Origin: Coprobacillus sp.
Lineage (GTDB): Bacteria; Bacillota_I; Bacilli_A; RFN20; CAG-826
Length of the DNA stretch: 64,000 nt
NCBI GenBank assembly: GCA_021203905.1
Contig: JAJQAG010000003.1
Coordinates: forward strand, 1-64,000
Reading direction: 5' to 3'
In this document: positions 45,199-55,039 of the stretch, one piece after another
Layout of the letters: each line of letters begins with the position of its first letter
Position numbering within the stretch: position 1 is the stretch's first letter
Position numbers and translations under genes: made by a program
Notes under the pieces: model-generated
Told to the model about the DNA's origin: nothing
Seen by the model: only the letters and a program-made list of their open reading frames with translations
Database searches by the model: none

Positions 45199-46316
45199 AC
45201 TTTATATCCTCTCGCTCGATAGATTTCATCTAGAGAATCATTATCAATAAACACTGTTCTTGACAGCTTATCAAACATTGTTTGATTAAACTGGGTCACC
45301 ATTAATATCACCAGTGAGACGAGGATTACCACTAACCCGATTACTGAGAGAATCAAGAATTGACTATTACCTAAACCAAAGAGGTAGTTAAAGTTCACTG
45401 TGGGATAGGGAAGAAACATGATAAAGACGAGGTTTGCTATGATGGAGTAGATAGAGTTAATCGCTACTTCTCCCTTTCTTAACAAGTAGATATTATTAAT
45501 TCCCACTCTCTCAATCTTCATGATCATCATTCCAATAGTCTTACCATGTTTTGTGCATAAAGGAATCACCAGGAAGTAAATCAGAGAGGAGAGAAAGAAA
45601 GCAATATAGGTCGAGATTGTAACTATCGTATCAACCTTTGCCACTAACTGTTCAATCTCATGATCCACCATGTTATAGCTCATGCCATTATACCAGACAT
45701 CGTTCAGAGCGATATCTTCGATCATGTCATCAAAAGCCACAGTGAAGAAGTCATTAACGATATTGTCATAGAGGGTTTCTGCCTCTCCACTAGGAGTGTC
45801 TCCCACTCGATAGAAAGAGGAGAGAAGCTCTTGATACTCGGGGACAAGAGAGACCGCACCATCACTCACTACAAAGTATATTGAGCTATCATAAACACTA
45901 TAGTAAGTCTCTTCATCGTCTCGGATAGTGACATAGTAGTTATAGAAGATATCATACTCACTATCTTCTCCAGTAGTGAAGTATTCAATGAGCTTACCAG
46001 CGGTATACTCTTCACTCGTGGTGAGATAGGTTTTATAGTTCGCATTTTCATAAAAAAGGAGGTTATTAGCGAACAAAATGTCCGCAATATCCTCATTTCT
46101 TTCATAAATTTGCTCTGTGTAGTCGTTATAGTGCATCGCCGCTTTCATGATGGGAACCACCGCAACATTCATAAGAAAAACCGCAATGATAAGGTTCATA
46201 AAAAGATCTGCAAGAAAGAGTAAGATACGTCTTCCTCTTGTGAGGGGATTAATGTTAATCTCATTCGGTCTGGTGTCTTTAGTTTTATCGTATAGTGATT
46301 CTATATTCGCGGGCAT
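45195..46316 (-). CDS. RDD-like membrane protein 1
   Basis: 373 aa. First helix GRRILLFLADLFMNLIIAVFLMNV with R...D, then a ~170-residue external loop (EQIYERNEDIADILF ... VDHEIEQLV), then HGKTIGMMIMKIERVG and three more helices. It is a diverged relative of its neighbour, and the two probably form a complex. It has its own promoter downstream of the candidate small RNA. Function unknown. Confidence 0.75.
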   Translation of the reverse strand: MPANIESLYDKTKDTRPNEININPLTRGRRILLFLADLFMNLIIAVFLMNVAVVPIMKAAMHYNDYTEQIYERNEDIADILFANNLLFYENANYKTYLTTSEEYTAGKLIEYFTTGEDSEYDIFYNYYVTIRDDEETYYSVYDSSIYFVVSDGAVSLVPEYQELLSSFYRVGDTPSGEAETLYDNIVNDFFTVAFDDMIEDIALNDVWYNGMSYNMVDHEIEQLVAKVDTIVTISTYIAFFLSSLIYFLVIPLCTKHGKTIGMMIMKIERVGINNIYLLRKGEVAINSIYSIIANLVFIMFLPYPTVNFNYLFGLGNSQFLILSVIGLVVILVSLVILMVTQFNQTMFDKLSRTVFIDNDSLDEIYRARGYKV

Positions 46317-46335
46317 ATTTTATTTTTCCCTCAAT

Positions 46336-46364
46336 ATTTTATTCTAAAACATTGTTCGCTGCAA
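46336..46364 (-). promoter_or_regulatory. Promoter of the RDD gene pair
   Basis: Minus strand TTGCAG (46359-46364) and TAAAAT (46336-46341), spacing 17, about 20 nt before ATG. SD-like GAGGG follows. It separates the RDD pair from the RNA gene upstream. Confidence 0.6.
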
Positions 46365-46395
46365 TAAAACGCACGTTACGTGTAAAGCTAAACGT

Positions 46396-46473
46396 AAAAG
46401 AAAAAGGGATCTATAAGCTAAGTAACTACTGGACGAGTTTTACTATGAAAGGAGGTAAATGCTTATAAATCCC
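46396..46473 (-). ncRNA. Candidate small RNA with 16S-3'-tail mimic
   Basis: About 78 nt. It starts GGGATTTATAAGC and closes with GCTTATAGATCCC (13 pairs, one G-U that pairs only on this strand), followed by TTTTTCTTTT as a terminator. Inside, AGTAA/TTACT forms an upper hairpin, leaving ATTTACCTCCTTTCAT unpaired on the 5' side. ACCTCCTTTC is identical to the 16S 3' end and complementary to strong SDs. An extended -10 sits 7 nt before the first G. No known family recognised. Confidence 0.6.
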
Positions 46474-46479
46474 ACTCCT

Positions 46480-46488
46480 ATTATAGCA
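46480..46488 (-). promoter_or_regulatory. Extended -10 promoter of the candidate small RNA
   Basis: Minus strand TGCTATAAT; the seventh base downstream is the first G of the RNA's closing stem (46473). No clear -35; it directly follows the tuf terminator. Confidence 0.6.
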
Positions 46489-46495
46489 AATAAAA

Positions 46496-46514
46496 ACCCT
46501 AGATAGTCTAGGGT
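46496..46514 (-). terminator. tuf terminator
   Basis: Minus strand ACCCTAGA-CTA-TCTAGGGT followed by TTTTATTTG. It lies about 28 nt after the tuf stop. Confidence 0.9.
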
Positions 46515-46542
46515 TAATATTTAATTAAGGTTTAGTCAAATC

Positions 46543-47727
46543 TTATTTTAAGATTTCGGTAACAGTTCCGGATCCCACAGTGTGTCCACCTTCACGGATT
46601 GAGAAGAGGGTTCCTTTCTCAAGAGCGATTGGGTGAATGAGTTCCACTGTTAAGTCAACATTATCACCAGGCATCACCATATCCACACCTGCTGGGAGAG
46701 TTACCACACCAGTAACATCAGTGGTACGGAAATAGAATTGAGGACGATAATTAGTTAAGAAGGCTGTGTGACGTCCACCTTCTTCTTTCTTAAGCACATA
46801 GACTGTGCCTTTGAACTTGGTGTGAGGAGTCACAGTACCTGGTTTCGCAAGGACTTGACCTCTCTGGACTTGGTCACGGCTGACACCACGGAGTAAGACA
46901 CCGATGTTATCACCCGCTTGAGCATAATCAAGAGTCTTACGGAAGGACTCAAGACCAGTAATGACGGATTTGATGGTGGGTTTAATACCAACAATTTCCA
47001 CTTCATCACCGAGTTTAGCGGTACCTCTTTCCACACGTCCAGTGACAACAGTGCCACGACCTTGAATCGTCATGGTATCTTCAATTGCAAGAAGGAATGG
47101 TTTATCAACATCTCTAGCAGGAGAAGGAATGTAGGTATCACAAGCATCGAGTAACTCTAAGACGTGCTTCTCTTCTTCTGCATTCCCTTCAAGAGCAAGA
47201 CGAGCGCTACCACGAATCACAGGAACTTCATCTCCAGGGAAGCCATATTCAGTGAGTAAATCACGAACTTCCATCTCGACGAGATCAATTAATTCGGGAT
47301 CATCAACTAAGTCAGTCTTGTTGAGATACACAATGATGTAAGGGACACCCACTTGACGAGCAAGAAGGACGTGCTCTCTTGTTTGAGGCATGACACCATC
47401 AGTCGCGGCGACGACGAGGATTGCTCCATCCATTTGTGCCGCACCAGTAATCATGTTCTTCACATAGTCAGCGTGCCCTGGGCAGTCAATGTGAGCATAG
47501 TGTCTAGTTGCAGTGGAATACTCAATGTGAGCGGTGTTAATGGTAATACCTCTCGCTTTTTCTTCTGGCGCAGAATCGATTTGATCATAGCTGGTCTTTA
47601 CTGCACCACCAGTTTTGGATAATACGGAAGTAATCGCTGCGGTTAATGTGGTTTTACCATGGTCAACGTGTCCAATGGTACCAATGTTCACGTGCTCTTT
47701 ACTTCTGTCGAATTTTGCTTTTGCCAT
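46543..47727 (-). CDS. tuf: Elongation factor Tu
   Basis: 394 aa, normal length. GTPase that brings aminoacyl-tRNA to the ribosome. G motifs: GHVDHGKT (near 20), DCPGHADYV (near 81), NKTD (near 136). SARLALEG (S-A-L-x-A-L in most) shows a small change. Domain 2 and 3 sequences ([13 protein letters not shown], the DMVMPGDN segment, [10 protein letters not shown] end) are standard. SD GAAAGGAGA precedes ATG. It is the last gene of the rpsL-rpsG-fusA-tuf string, 80 nt after fusA. Confidence 0.99.
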   Translation of the reverse strand: MAKAKFDRSKEHVNIGTIGHVDHGKTTLTAAITSVLSKTGGAVKTSYDQIDSAPEEKARGITINTAHIEYSTATRHYAHIDCPGHADYVKNMITGAAQMDGAILVVAATDGVMPQTREHVLLARQVGVPYIIVYLNKTDLVDDPELIDLVEMEVRDLLTEYGFPGDEVPVIRGSARLALEGNAEEEKHVLELLDACDTYIPSPARDVDKPFLLAIEDTMTIQGRGTVVTGRVERGTAKLGDEVEIVGIKPTIKSVITGLESFRKTLDYAQAGDNIGVLLRGVSRDQVQRGQVLAKPGTVTPHTKFKGTVYVLKKEEGGRHTAFLTNYRPQFYFRTTDVTGVVTLPAGVDMVMPGDNVDLTVELIHPIALEKGTLFSIREGGHTVGSGTVTEILK

Positions 47728-47807
47728 ATGAATAATCTCCTTTCAGTAAATTAACCTTATACATTGTAAAGCAAACTATCTTTATAATCAATATTCCTTA
47801 GGAATAA

Positions 47808-49889
47808 TTAATTATCTTGTTTTTGACCCGCTTTTTTGACGATTTCATCTTGAATGAATCGTGGGGTCTCCCCGTAGTGGTCAAACTGCATGGTGTAGTT
47901 ACCACGACCTTGGGTCATACTTCTGAGGTCTGTGACATAGCCAAACATCTCAGCGAGAGGAACTTCCGCTTCAACAATCTTCGCGTTTCCTCTCTGGTTC
48001 TCTCCAGTGACGTTACCACGTCTTCTGGCAATATCTCCAACGACATCACCATAGAAGTCTTCTGGAACTGTCACTTCAATCGCCATAATGGGTTCAAGGA
48101 TGACAGGATCACACTTTTTCGCGGCTTCTCTAAGCGCCATAGACGCCGCAATCTTATAGGCGTTTTCAGAGGAATCAACTTCATGGTAACTACCATCGAA
48201 GAGAGTGGCCTTGATATCCATGACTTGATAGCCCGCAATCATTCCTCGAGTGAGAGCATCTTCCAAACCATCCTTAGTGGGTTTGATATACTCTTTAGGA
48301 ACCACACCACCGACAATGGCATCGACGAACTCAAATCCTTTGCCTGGATTAGGCTCAAATCTAATCTTGACATGACCATATTGTCCACGACCACCACTTT
48401 GTCGGATGTATTTTCCTTCACATTCCGCAGTGGACTTAATCGTCTCACGATATTCAACTTGAGGGGCACCAACATTGACTTGGACCCCAAATTCTCTCTT
48501 AAGACGATCGACAATGATATCAAGGTGAAGCTCACCGACACCCGCGATAATGGTTTGACCAGTCTCCGCATTGGTTCTCACTCTAAAGGTTGGATCTTCT
48601 TCAGCGAGTTTCCCTAAAGCTGTGGACATCTTTTCTTGATCAAGCTTGGTCTTAGGTTCCACTGCTTGTTCAATAACAGGATCAGGGAATTCCATCTTTT
48701 CAAGGATGAATGGGTTTTTCTCATCACAGAGAGTTTCTCCAGTAGTGGTGTTTTTAAGACCCACGACCGCACCGATATCACCAGCATGGAGTTCTTCCAC
48801 CTCTTGTCTGTGGTTGGAGTGCATAAGCACGACACGAGCAATTCTCTCTTTCTCTCCCTTGTTAGAGTTAAGAACATAAGTTCCACTTTTTAAAGTTCCA
48901 GAATAAACACGGACATAAGTGAGTCGACCAATGAATGGATCAGTGGCAATCTTGAAGGCAAGCACTCCAAGAGGAGCATCATCATCGACTTGACATGTCA
49001 CCACATTTCCTTTTTCATCCACTCCTTTAGCGGGAGTTATATCAAGAGGAGATGGGAGGTAGTCAACGATGCCATCAAGTAATAATTGGATATTCTTATT
49101 CTTATAAGCACTACCGCAGAAGACAGGATGGAATTCACCAGTAAGAACTGCTTTTCTGATAACTTTCTTAGTTAATTCCACATCTGGTTCTTCGCCTTCA
49201 AGCACCATCATAAGAATATCTTCATCAAAGGAGGCAAGAGCCTCAAAGAGCTTGGTTCTTAATTCTTTGACTTTCGGTAAGTACTCCTCAGGAATAGGTT
49301 CCTCATGGGGTTCTTCATGTAAGTCACTCGTATAGGCCCAAGCCTTTTGTTCCACAAGATCAATACATCCTCTGAGAGTGGATTCAATACCAAGAGGATA
49401 TTGAACCGCTTCTGCATTGGCGCCTAAGCGTTCATGTAATGATCTCACGTTCATTTCAAAGTCCGCACCAATAGCATCAAGCTTATTGACGAAGACTAAT
49501 CTAGGAACTCCATATTTCGATGCTTGTCTCCAAACAGTCTCGGTTTGGGGTTCCACACCATTCTTACCATCAAGAACGGCAACCGCACCATCAAGGACAC
49601 GAAGAGATCTTTCCACCTCTACTGTGAAGTCAACGTGCCCTGGAGTGTCGATAATATTAATACGATTACCTTTCCAGAACGCAGTTGTGGCAGCACTAGT
49701 AATGGTGATACCTCTTTCTTGCTCTTGTGCCATCCAGTCCATTGTGGCGGCACCATCATGGACTTCACCAATTTTATGAATCTTACCGGTGTAATATAAG
49801 ATTCTTTCTGTAATTGTGGTTTTACCGGCATCAATATGCGCCATAATCCCAATATTACGGGTATGTTCTAAATCGTATTCACGTGCCAT
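47808..49889 (-). CDS. fusA: Elongation factor G
   Basis: 693 aa. GTPase for translocation. AHIDAGKTT (near 18), DTPGHVDFT (near 83), NKLD (near 137); domain IV with [12 protein letters not shown], and C-terminal [21 protein letters not shown] lies in the short gap after rpsG. No tetracycline-resistance (TetM) features, so it is the housekeeping copy. The 266-aa plus-strand track ORF opposite is a shadow. Confidence 0.99.
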   Translation of the reverse strand: MAREYDLEHTRNIGIMAHIDAGKTTITERILYYTGKIHKIGEVHDGAATMDWMAQEQERGITITSAATTAFWKGNRINIIDTPGHVDFTVEVERSLRVLDGAVAVLDGKNGVEPQTETVWRQASKYGVPRLVFVNKLDAIGADFEMNVRSLHERLGANAEAVQYPLGIESTLRGCIDLVEQKAWAYTSDLHEEPHEEPIPEEYLPKVKELRTKLFEALASFDEDILMMVLEGEEPDVELTKKVIRKAVLTGEFHPVFCGSAYKNKNIQLLLDGIVDYLPSPLDITPAKGVDEKGNVVTCQVDDDAPLGVLAFKIATDPFIGRLTYVRVYSGTLKSGTYVLNSNKGEKERIARVVLMHSNHRQEVEELHAGDIGAVVGLKNTTTGETLCDEKNPFILEKMEFPDPVIEQAVEPKTKLDQEKMSTALGKLAEEDPTFRVRTNAETGQTIIAGVGELHLDIIVDRLKREFGVQVNVGAPQVEYRETIKSTAECEGKYIRQSGGRGQYGHVKIRFEPNPGKGFEFVDAIVGGVVPKEYIKPTKDGLEDALTRGMIAGYQVMDIKATLFDGSYHEVDSSENAYKIAASMALREAAKKCDPVILEPIMAIEVTVPEDFYGDVVGDIARRRGNVTGENQRGNAKIVEAEVPLAEMFGYVTDLRSMTQGRGNYTMQFDHYGETPRFIQDEIVKKAGQKQDN

Positions 49890-49908
49890 AAATCACTCCT
49901 AACAAAGA

Positions 49909-50379
49909 TTACCAACGATAATGGGCATAGGCTCTATTCGCTTCTGCCATCTTGTGGGTATCTTCTCTCTTCTTGACAGATGCTCCTGTCCCATTAGCGG
50001 CATCAATAATCTCCGCTGCTAATTTCTCCTCCATACTCTTCTCATTACGAAGTCTGGAATAGTTAACTAACCATCTGAGACCTAAGGTCACCTTTCTTTC
50101 AGGACTCACCTCAATTGGAACTTGATAATTAGTCGCTCCAATACGACGAGTCTTTAATTCTACTTCTGGCATGATGTTATTTAGGGCAGTGGCAAACACA
50201 TCCATTGCGGGTTTACCAGTCTTGGCTTCAATTCTATCAAAAGCATTGTAGAGAATCTTTTGAGCGGTACCCTTTTTACCATCCACCATAATCTTATTGA
50301 TCAATCTGGTAACTAATTTGGAGTTATAGATTGGATCAGGTAAGACATCTCTTTTTGGAACACTACCTTTACGTGGCAT
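49909..50379 (-). CDS. rpsG: 30S ribosomal protein S7
   Basis: 156 aa, normal length. Primary binder of the 3' domain of 16S rRNA at the E site. [16 protein letters not shown] start and the ARRIGGATYQVP-type segment (here [15 protein letters not shown]) identify it, with the [17 protein letters not shown] end. It is 20 nt after rpsL, in the usual order, with SD GAAAGGAGA. Confidence 0.99.
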   Translation of the reverse strand: MPRKGSVPKRDVLPDPIYNSKLVTRLINKIMVDGKKGTAQKILYNAFDRIEAKTGKPAMDVFATALNNIMPEVELKTRRIGATNYQVPIEVSPERKVTLGLRWLVNYSRLRNEKSMEEKLAAEIIDAANGTGASVKKREDTHKMAEANRAYAHYRW

Positions 50380-50398
50380 AGTCTATAATCTCCTTTCA

Positions 50399-50812
50399 TT
50401 AGTCTTTTGGCTTCTTGGTTCCATATAAGGAACGGCCATTTCTTCTTGCCTCAATACCCGCACAATCAAGGGTACCTCGGACGATGTGATATCTCACACC
50501 TGGTAAATCCTTCACACGTCCTCCTCTCACAAGGACTGTGGAGTGCTCTTGTAAGTTGTGGCCCTCACCACCGATATAGGCAGTGACTTCATAGCCGTTA
50601 GATAATCTCACACGAGCATATTTTCTTAAAGCAGAGTTTGGTTTCTTTGGGGTCATGGTGCCCACACGAGTACAAACACCTCTCTTTTGAGCGGATGGTT
50701 GTTCTAATTCCTTCTTCTTGAGAGAATTCCATCTCTTTCCAAGAGCGGGGGTTTTTGACTTCTCGACAGAGTTTTTACGACCTTCACGAACTAATTGATT
50801 AATAGTTGGCAT
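50399..50812 (-). CDS. rpsL: 30S ribosomal protein S12
   Basis: 137 aa. Decoding-centre protein. [13 protein letters not shown] start; KRGVCTRV; the streptomycin-site segments [11 protein letters not shown] (Lys conserved, so no resistance mutation at this site) and [25 protein letters not shown]. First gene of the rpsL-rpsG-fusA-tuf transcript, with a promoter about 100 nt upstream and SD GAAAGGAGA. Confidence 0.99.
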   Translation of the reverse strand: MPTINQLVREGRKNSVEKSKTPALGKRWNSLKKKELEQPSAQKRGVCTRVGTMTPKKPNSALRKYARVRLSNGYEVTAYIGGEGHNLQEHSTVLVRGGRVKDLPGVRYHIVRGTLDCAGIEARRNGRSLYGTKKPKD

Positions 50813-51064
50813 GTCTATTCTCCTTTCGTCTTTGTGTCCACAATACCGGGTGTATCAGTATTTTTCTTAAAAATATTGACCCTTAGGTCATTTGGACTCA
50901 CACGATTGCATATTGTATATGAATATTTTATGGTGTGCAATAAAAAAATAAACAATAATTCAAAATGAATTAAGGGTAGAAATGAAATCAGAAAAAATAA
51001 TGGAATTTTGCAAAGAATTTGGAAAAAATGCTTAAAAATTAAGAGAAAACACAAAAATAAAAAA
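50813..51064 (-). promoter_or_regulatory. rpoC-rpsL intergenic region with rpsL promoter
   Basis: Minus strand TTGCAC (50935-50940) and TACAAT (50912-50917), spacing 17, give a leader of about 93 nt to rpsL. The leader has two small hairpins, TGACC-TAA-GGGTCA and ATTTTT-AAGA-AAAAT, near 50855-50885. The part next to rpoC is A/T-rich with nothing else evident. The 87-aa track ORF here covers promoter and leader and is not a gene. Confidence 0.65.
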
Positions 51065-51082
51065 GCTAGTGTCTCCACTAGC
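51065..51082 (-). terminator. rpoC terminator
   Basis: Minus strand GCTAGTG-GAGA-CACTAGC followed by TTTTTTATTTTTG, 26 nt past the rpoC stop. Confidence 0.93.
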
Positions 51083-51107
51083 TAATTTATATGGTTTTAA
51101 GAGTAAA

Positions 51108-54100
51108 TTATTTGGAATTAGCTTCGTTAATCTTACCGCGAATTTCCGCAATCTTACGATCGTGTTCTTCGATATAACAAGCTTTAACATCCTTCATCTT
51201 CTGCTCAACAGAGAAGCCTTCGACAAGGGCGTCTTCTTCCTCATCAGTAAGGAGGCCACGTCCTGCAGGGATTAAGCGTCCCACAATGACATTCTCTTTT
51301 AAGCCATGGAGATAATCAGTCTTTCCTTTAATCGCTGCATCGGTAAGAACCTTGGTGGTTTCCTGGAAGGATGCCGCTGAGAGGAAGCTATCCACTTCAA
51401 GAGCGGCCTTGGTGATTCCAAGGATGAGAGGCTGGAAGACAGCTGGTCTCTTACCTTGAGTAAGGACAACTTGGTTCGCTGCGGTGACAGCGTTGATATT
51501 CACACGGGTACCCGATAATAAATTAGTATCGCCCGCATCAATAACAAAGACTTTATTAAGCATCTGACGGACCACCACTTCAATGTGTTTATCCGCAATA
51601 GCAATGCTTTGAGAAGAGTAAACCTTTTGCACTTCTTTGACGATGTAGTTCTCTACTGCAGCGACATTAGAAACTTCAAGAAGTTTCTTAGGTGAAATAG
51701 CACCTTCGGTAATCTTGCCACCATTGATGACTGTATCACCTTTCTTCACACGGAGTTTTGCACCATAACCAGTAGTGTAGGTCTTCTCTTCAAGATCATT
51801 CTTTACCGTGACCACATAGTGACCATCTTTTTCCACAATGCTAGTAACAGTTCCGCAGATCTCAGAGATAAGGGCTTCGCCCTTAGGGGTTCTCGCTTCA
51901 AAGAGTTCCTGGACACGAGGGAGACCTTGTGTAATATCACCAGATTGAGCAATACCACCAGATCTATGGTTCCAAAGTGTTAATTGTGTACCGGGTTCAC
52001 CAATAGATTGCGCGGCCATGACTCCGACAGCATCACCAACATTAATCTCACGACCTGTCGCAAGACAACGTCCGTAGCAGTGGACACAGACACCATCTTT
52101 GGTTTCACAACCAAAGAGAGAACGAATCTTTACATGGGTAATTCCCGCATCCACAATGGCTTTGGCTTGAGCTTCTTCTATCATGGTGTTGGCCGCCACG
52201 ATGACTTCACCAGTATTGGGATTAACAACATCATCAAGGGCATAACGACCCACAAGACGATCATATAATTTCACAATGACGACATCACGAGCACTATCTC
52301 TGATATCAGAAACCTCAAATCCTTGATGGGTGCCACAATCAATTTCACGGACAATGACATCTTGGCTAACATCAACTAAACGACGAGTTAAATAACCAGA
52401 GTCAGCAGTCTTAAGAGCGGTATCAGAACCACCTTTACGAGCACCGTGAGTGGCAATGAAGAATTCACTCACTGTAAGTCCTTCACGGAAACAAGACTTA
52501 ACAGGAAGTTCAATTGTTCCACCTGAGGTATTACCCATAAGTCCACGCATACCCGCTAACTGAATAATGTTAGAGATGTTACCACGAGCCCCACTATCAC
52601 TCATCATGTAGATTGGGTTACGAGTGTTTTGTTTGAATTGATTAGTGAGTTTTTCCTTCACATTATCAATGACACCATTCCAGACCTCAACAACCTGGTT
52701 GTGTTTCTCTTCGGGAGTGAGGAATCCTTGCTCATAGAAGTTCTCAATCTCTTCGACTTGTTTATCACCTTCTGCAAGATAGGCTTCCTTACCTTCAACC
52801 ACTTCAATATCAGCGAGAGAGACAGTGAAACCAGCGGTGGTTGCGTAGTGGAATCCTTGATCTTTCATCTTATCAAGAACCGCCGCAGTCTTAGGATTAC
52901 CCTCTCGATCATAGAGTTGGAAAATCTCATCAATAATACGTCCTAACTCTTTCTTACGGAATGGTAAGTTAAGAGGGGTATTATGAATGATTTCAGGGAT
53001 ATTACTTCCTTTTGGATAGAAGAATTGGGGTAAATTTCCCGCGAGATTTGCAGAGTTTACGATATTTAAGTATGGGAAATCAGCGGGGAAGATCTGATTA
53101 AAGATCACCTTACCCACTGTGGTGATGCAATACGAATTATTCATATCTTCTGTAAAGTTAGTCTTATTTAATCCTTTACCTAAAACCGCAATCCTGTTCT
53201 GTAAGTGAACTTGCTTGGTTTCATAGGCAAGGATGACATCATCGACATTACGGAAGATCTTTCCTTCACTCGCTGCGAAGATTTCATACATCTCAGCTTG
53301 ATCAATATCGCCTTCTTTTCGATAACCTTCCGCTTTCGCGAGAAGTTCTTCTTTAGAGATTTCTCCAGTGAGATAGTAGTTACCAAGAACCATATCTTGG
53401 CTAGGAGTCACGATAGACGCACCATCTTTAGGACCAAGAATGTTATTAGAGGCAAGCATCAAATCAAGAGCTTCTTCTTGGGCTTCTTTACTAAGAGGCA
53501 CGTGCACCGCCATCTGGTCACCATCGAAGTCTGCGTTAAATCCAGTACACACAAGTGGGTGGAGTCTAATGGCTCTTCCATCAACAAGTTTTGGCTGGAA
53601 GCATTGAATACCTAATCTATGGAGAGTGGGGGCTCTATTGAGTAAGACTGGGTGTTTAGAGATGATATCATCGAGAACATCGAAGACCACATCTTCATAA
53701 CGATCGATAATCTTATCCGCTTGTTTGTGAGCGGTCGCCACTCCTCTCTTAAGTAATTCATAAGCAATAAATGGTCTTAAGAGTTGAACCGCCATCTCTC
53801 TTGGAATTCCACATTGATACATCTTAAGATCTGGTCCCACAGCGATAACACTACGACCAGAGTAATCAACACGTTTACCAAGAAGGTTTTGTCTAAATCT
53901 ACCTTGTTTACCCTTTAAGGCGGAGCTTAATGACTTAAGGGCTCTGCCACCAGGTCCTTGGACAGGTTTATTTCTACGACCATTATCAATTAAAGCATCC
54001 ACTGATTCTTGAAGCATTCTCTTCTCATTCATGAGAATGACTTGAGGAGCATTCATCTCAATGAGCTTCTTTAAACGATTATTACGAGCAATGACACGAC

Positions 54101-55025
54101 GATAGAGATCGTTTAAATCACTCGTCGCAAAACGACCACCATCGAGTTGAAGCATTGGTCTGAGATCAGGTGGGATTACAGGAATAACATCAAGAATCAT
54201 CCACTCTGGCTTGTTGTTAGACTTAAGGAATGATTCAATACACTCTAATCTCTTCGTGAGTTTTTGTCGGTTTTGAGCGGTGCTATCTTTGCACTTCTTA
54301 GAGACAATCTCAAATTCTTTCTCAAGATCAACTTCTTCTAGAAGGGTCTTAAGAGCTTCCGCACCTTCGGAGAAGACTGTTCCTGCGTGCTTAGCCACAT
54401 AGTTAGCGCAGTTTTGGAAGTCAAAGACTTCACCGGGATTACTCAACTTATCAAGTAAGCCTCTTCCTTCAATGTCATCATCACTATCAGGAAGAACATG
54501 GAAGTTATCGATATCATCAAGGATTTCTCTAATCGCAAGAGTAAAGACCTCACGACCATTCTTCTCGTTGATGATTTCCTTATAGTAAATCTTGGTGCTC
54601 TTCCCTGGATTTAAGCAGATGTGAGCAGCGTAGTAAACCACCTCTTCAAGAGACTTAGGAGCAATCTCTAGGATTAAACCAATACGAGAGGGGATACCCT
54701 TAAGATACCATATGTGAGTGCAGGGAGAGGCAAGCTCAATGTGACCTAATCTCTCTCTTCTCACTTCTCTAGAAGTGACTTCCACTCCACAGATTTCACA
54801 GACTTTACCAGCGTATCTAATCTTTTTGTACTTTCCACAATGACATTCATAGTCCTTGTTAGGTCCAAAGATTCTTTCACAGTAGAGTCCATCTTCTTCT
54901 GGTTTTTGGGTACGGTAGTTAATGGTTTCAGGTTTGGTGACTTCACCATGACTCCAACCGCGAATGGTATCAGGGGACGCTAATCCCACTTGAATAGCGG
55001 ATATTTTCTTAACACTATATGCCAT
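51108..55025 (-). CDS. rpoC: RNA polymerase beta' subunit
   Basis: 1,305 aa. Catalytic subunit with NADFDGDQM (Mg-binding triad, near residue 498), N-terminal zinc site CHCGKYKK...CEICGVE, second zinc region [13 protein letters not shown] and [14 protein letters not shown] (bridge/trigger region). It is 14 nt after rpoB. No large lineage insertion is seen between the trigger-loop halves. It ends with its own terminator, so rpsL starts a new transcript. Confidence 0.99.
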   Translation of the reverse strand: MAYSVKKISAIQVGLASPDTIRGWSHGEVTKPETINYRTQKPEEDGLYCERIFGPNKDYECHCGKYKKIRYAGKVCEICGVEVTSREVRRERLGHIELASPCTHIWYLKGIPSRIGLILEIAPKSLEEVVYYAAHICLNPGKSTKIYYKEIINEKNGREVFTLAIREILDDIDNFHVLPDSDDDIEGRGLLDKLSNPGEVFDFQNCANYVAKHAGTVFSEGAEALKTLLEEVDLEKEFEIVSKKCKDSTAQNRQKLTKRLECIESFLKSNNKPEWMILDVIPVIPPDLRPMLQLDGGRFATSDLNDLYRRVIARNNRLKKLIEMNAPQVILMNEKRMLQESVDALIDNGRRNKPVQGPGGRALKSLSSALKGKQGRFRQNLLGKRVDYSGRSVIAVGPDLKMYQCGIPREMAVQLLRPFIAYELLKRGVATAHKQADKIIDRYEDVVFDVLDDIISKHPVLLNRAPTLHRLGIQCFQPKLVDGRAIRLHPLVCTGFNADFDGDQMAVHVPLSKEAQEEALDLMLASNNILGPKDGASIVTPSQDMVLGNYYLTGEISKEELLAKAEGYRKEGDIDQAEMYEIFAASEGKIFRNVDDVILAYETKQVHLQNRIAVLGKGLNKTNFTEDMNNSYCITTVGKVIFNQIFPADFPYLNIVNSANLAGNLPQFFYPKGSNIPEIIHNTPLNLPFRKKELGRIIDEIFQLYDREGNPKTAAVLDKMKDQGFHYATTAGFTVSLADIEVVEGKEAYLAEGDKQVEEIENFYEQGFLTPEEKHNQVVEVWNGVIDNVKEKLTNQFKQNTRNPIYMMSDSGARGNISNIIQLAGMRGLMGNTSGGTIELPVKSCFREGLTVSEFFIATHGARKGGSDTALKTADSGYLTRRLVDVSQDVIVREIDCGTHQGFEVSDIRDSARDVVIVKLYDRLVGRYALDDVVNPNTGEVIVAANTMIEEAQAKAIVDAGITHVKIRSLFGCETKDGVCVHCYGRCLATGREINVGDAVGVMAAQSIGEPGTQLTLWNHRSGGIAQSGDITQGLPRVQELFEARTPKGEALISEICGTVTSIVEKDGHYVVTVKNDLEEKTYTTGYGAKLRVKKGDTVINGGKITEGAISPKKLLEVSNVAAVENYIVKEVQKVYSSQSIAIADKHIEVVVRQMLNKVFVIDAGDTNLLSGTRVNINAVTAANQVVLTQGKRPAVFQPLILGITKAALEVDSFLSAASFQETTKVLTDAAIKGKTDYLHGLKENVIVGRLIPAGRGLLTDEEEDALVEGFSVEQKMKDVKACYIEEHDRKIAEIRGKINEANSK

Positions 55026-55039
55026 GATTATCTACCTCC

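Noticed and set aside
46451-46506. Plus-strand mini-ORF (MLINPTPIIANKNPR) after a perfect AAAGGAGG
   Set aside because: It is the complement of the candidate RNA's anti-SD bulge; SD spacing is only about 3 nt, no plus-strand promoter or terminator fits, and the stem and U-run work only on the minus strand.
47817-48617. 266-aa plus-strand ORF
   Set aside because: Lies wholly opposite fusA; composition is that of an antisense shadow.
50815-51078. 87-aa Phe/Leu-rich ORF between rpoC and rpsL
   Set aside because: Overlaps the rpoC terminator, rpsL promoter and rpsL leader; A/T-rich low-complexity translation.
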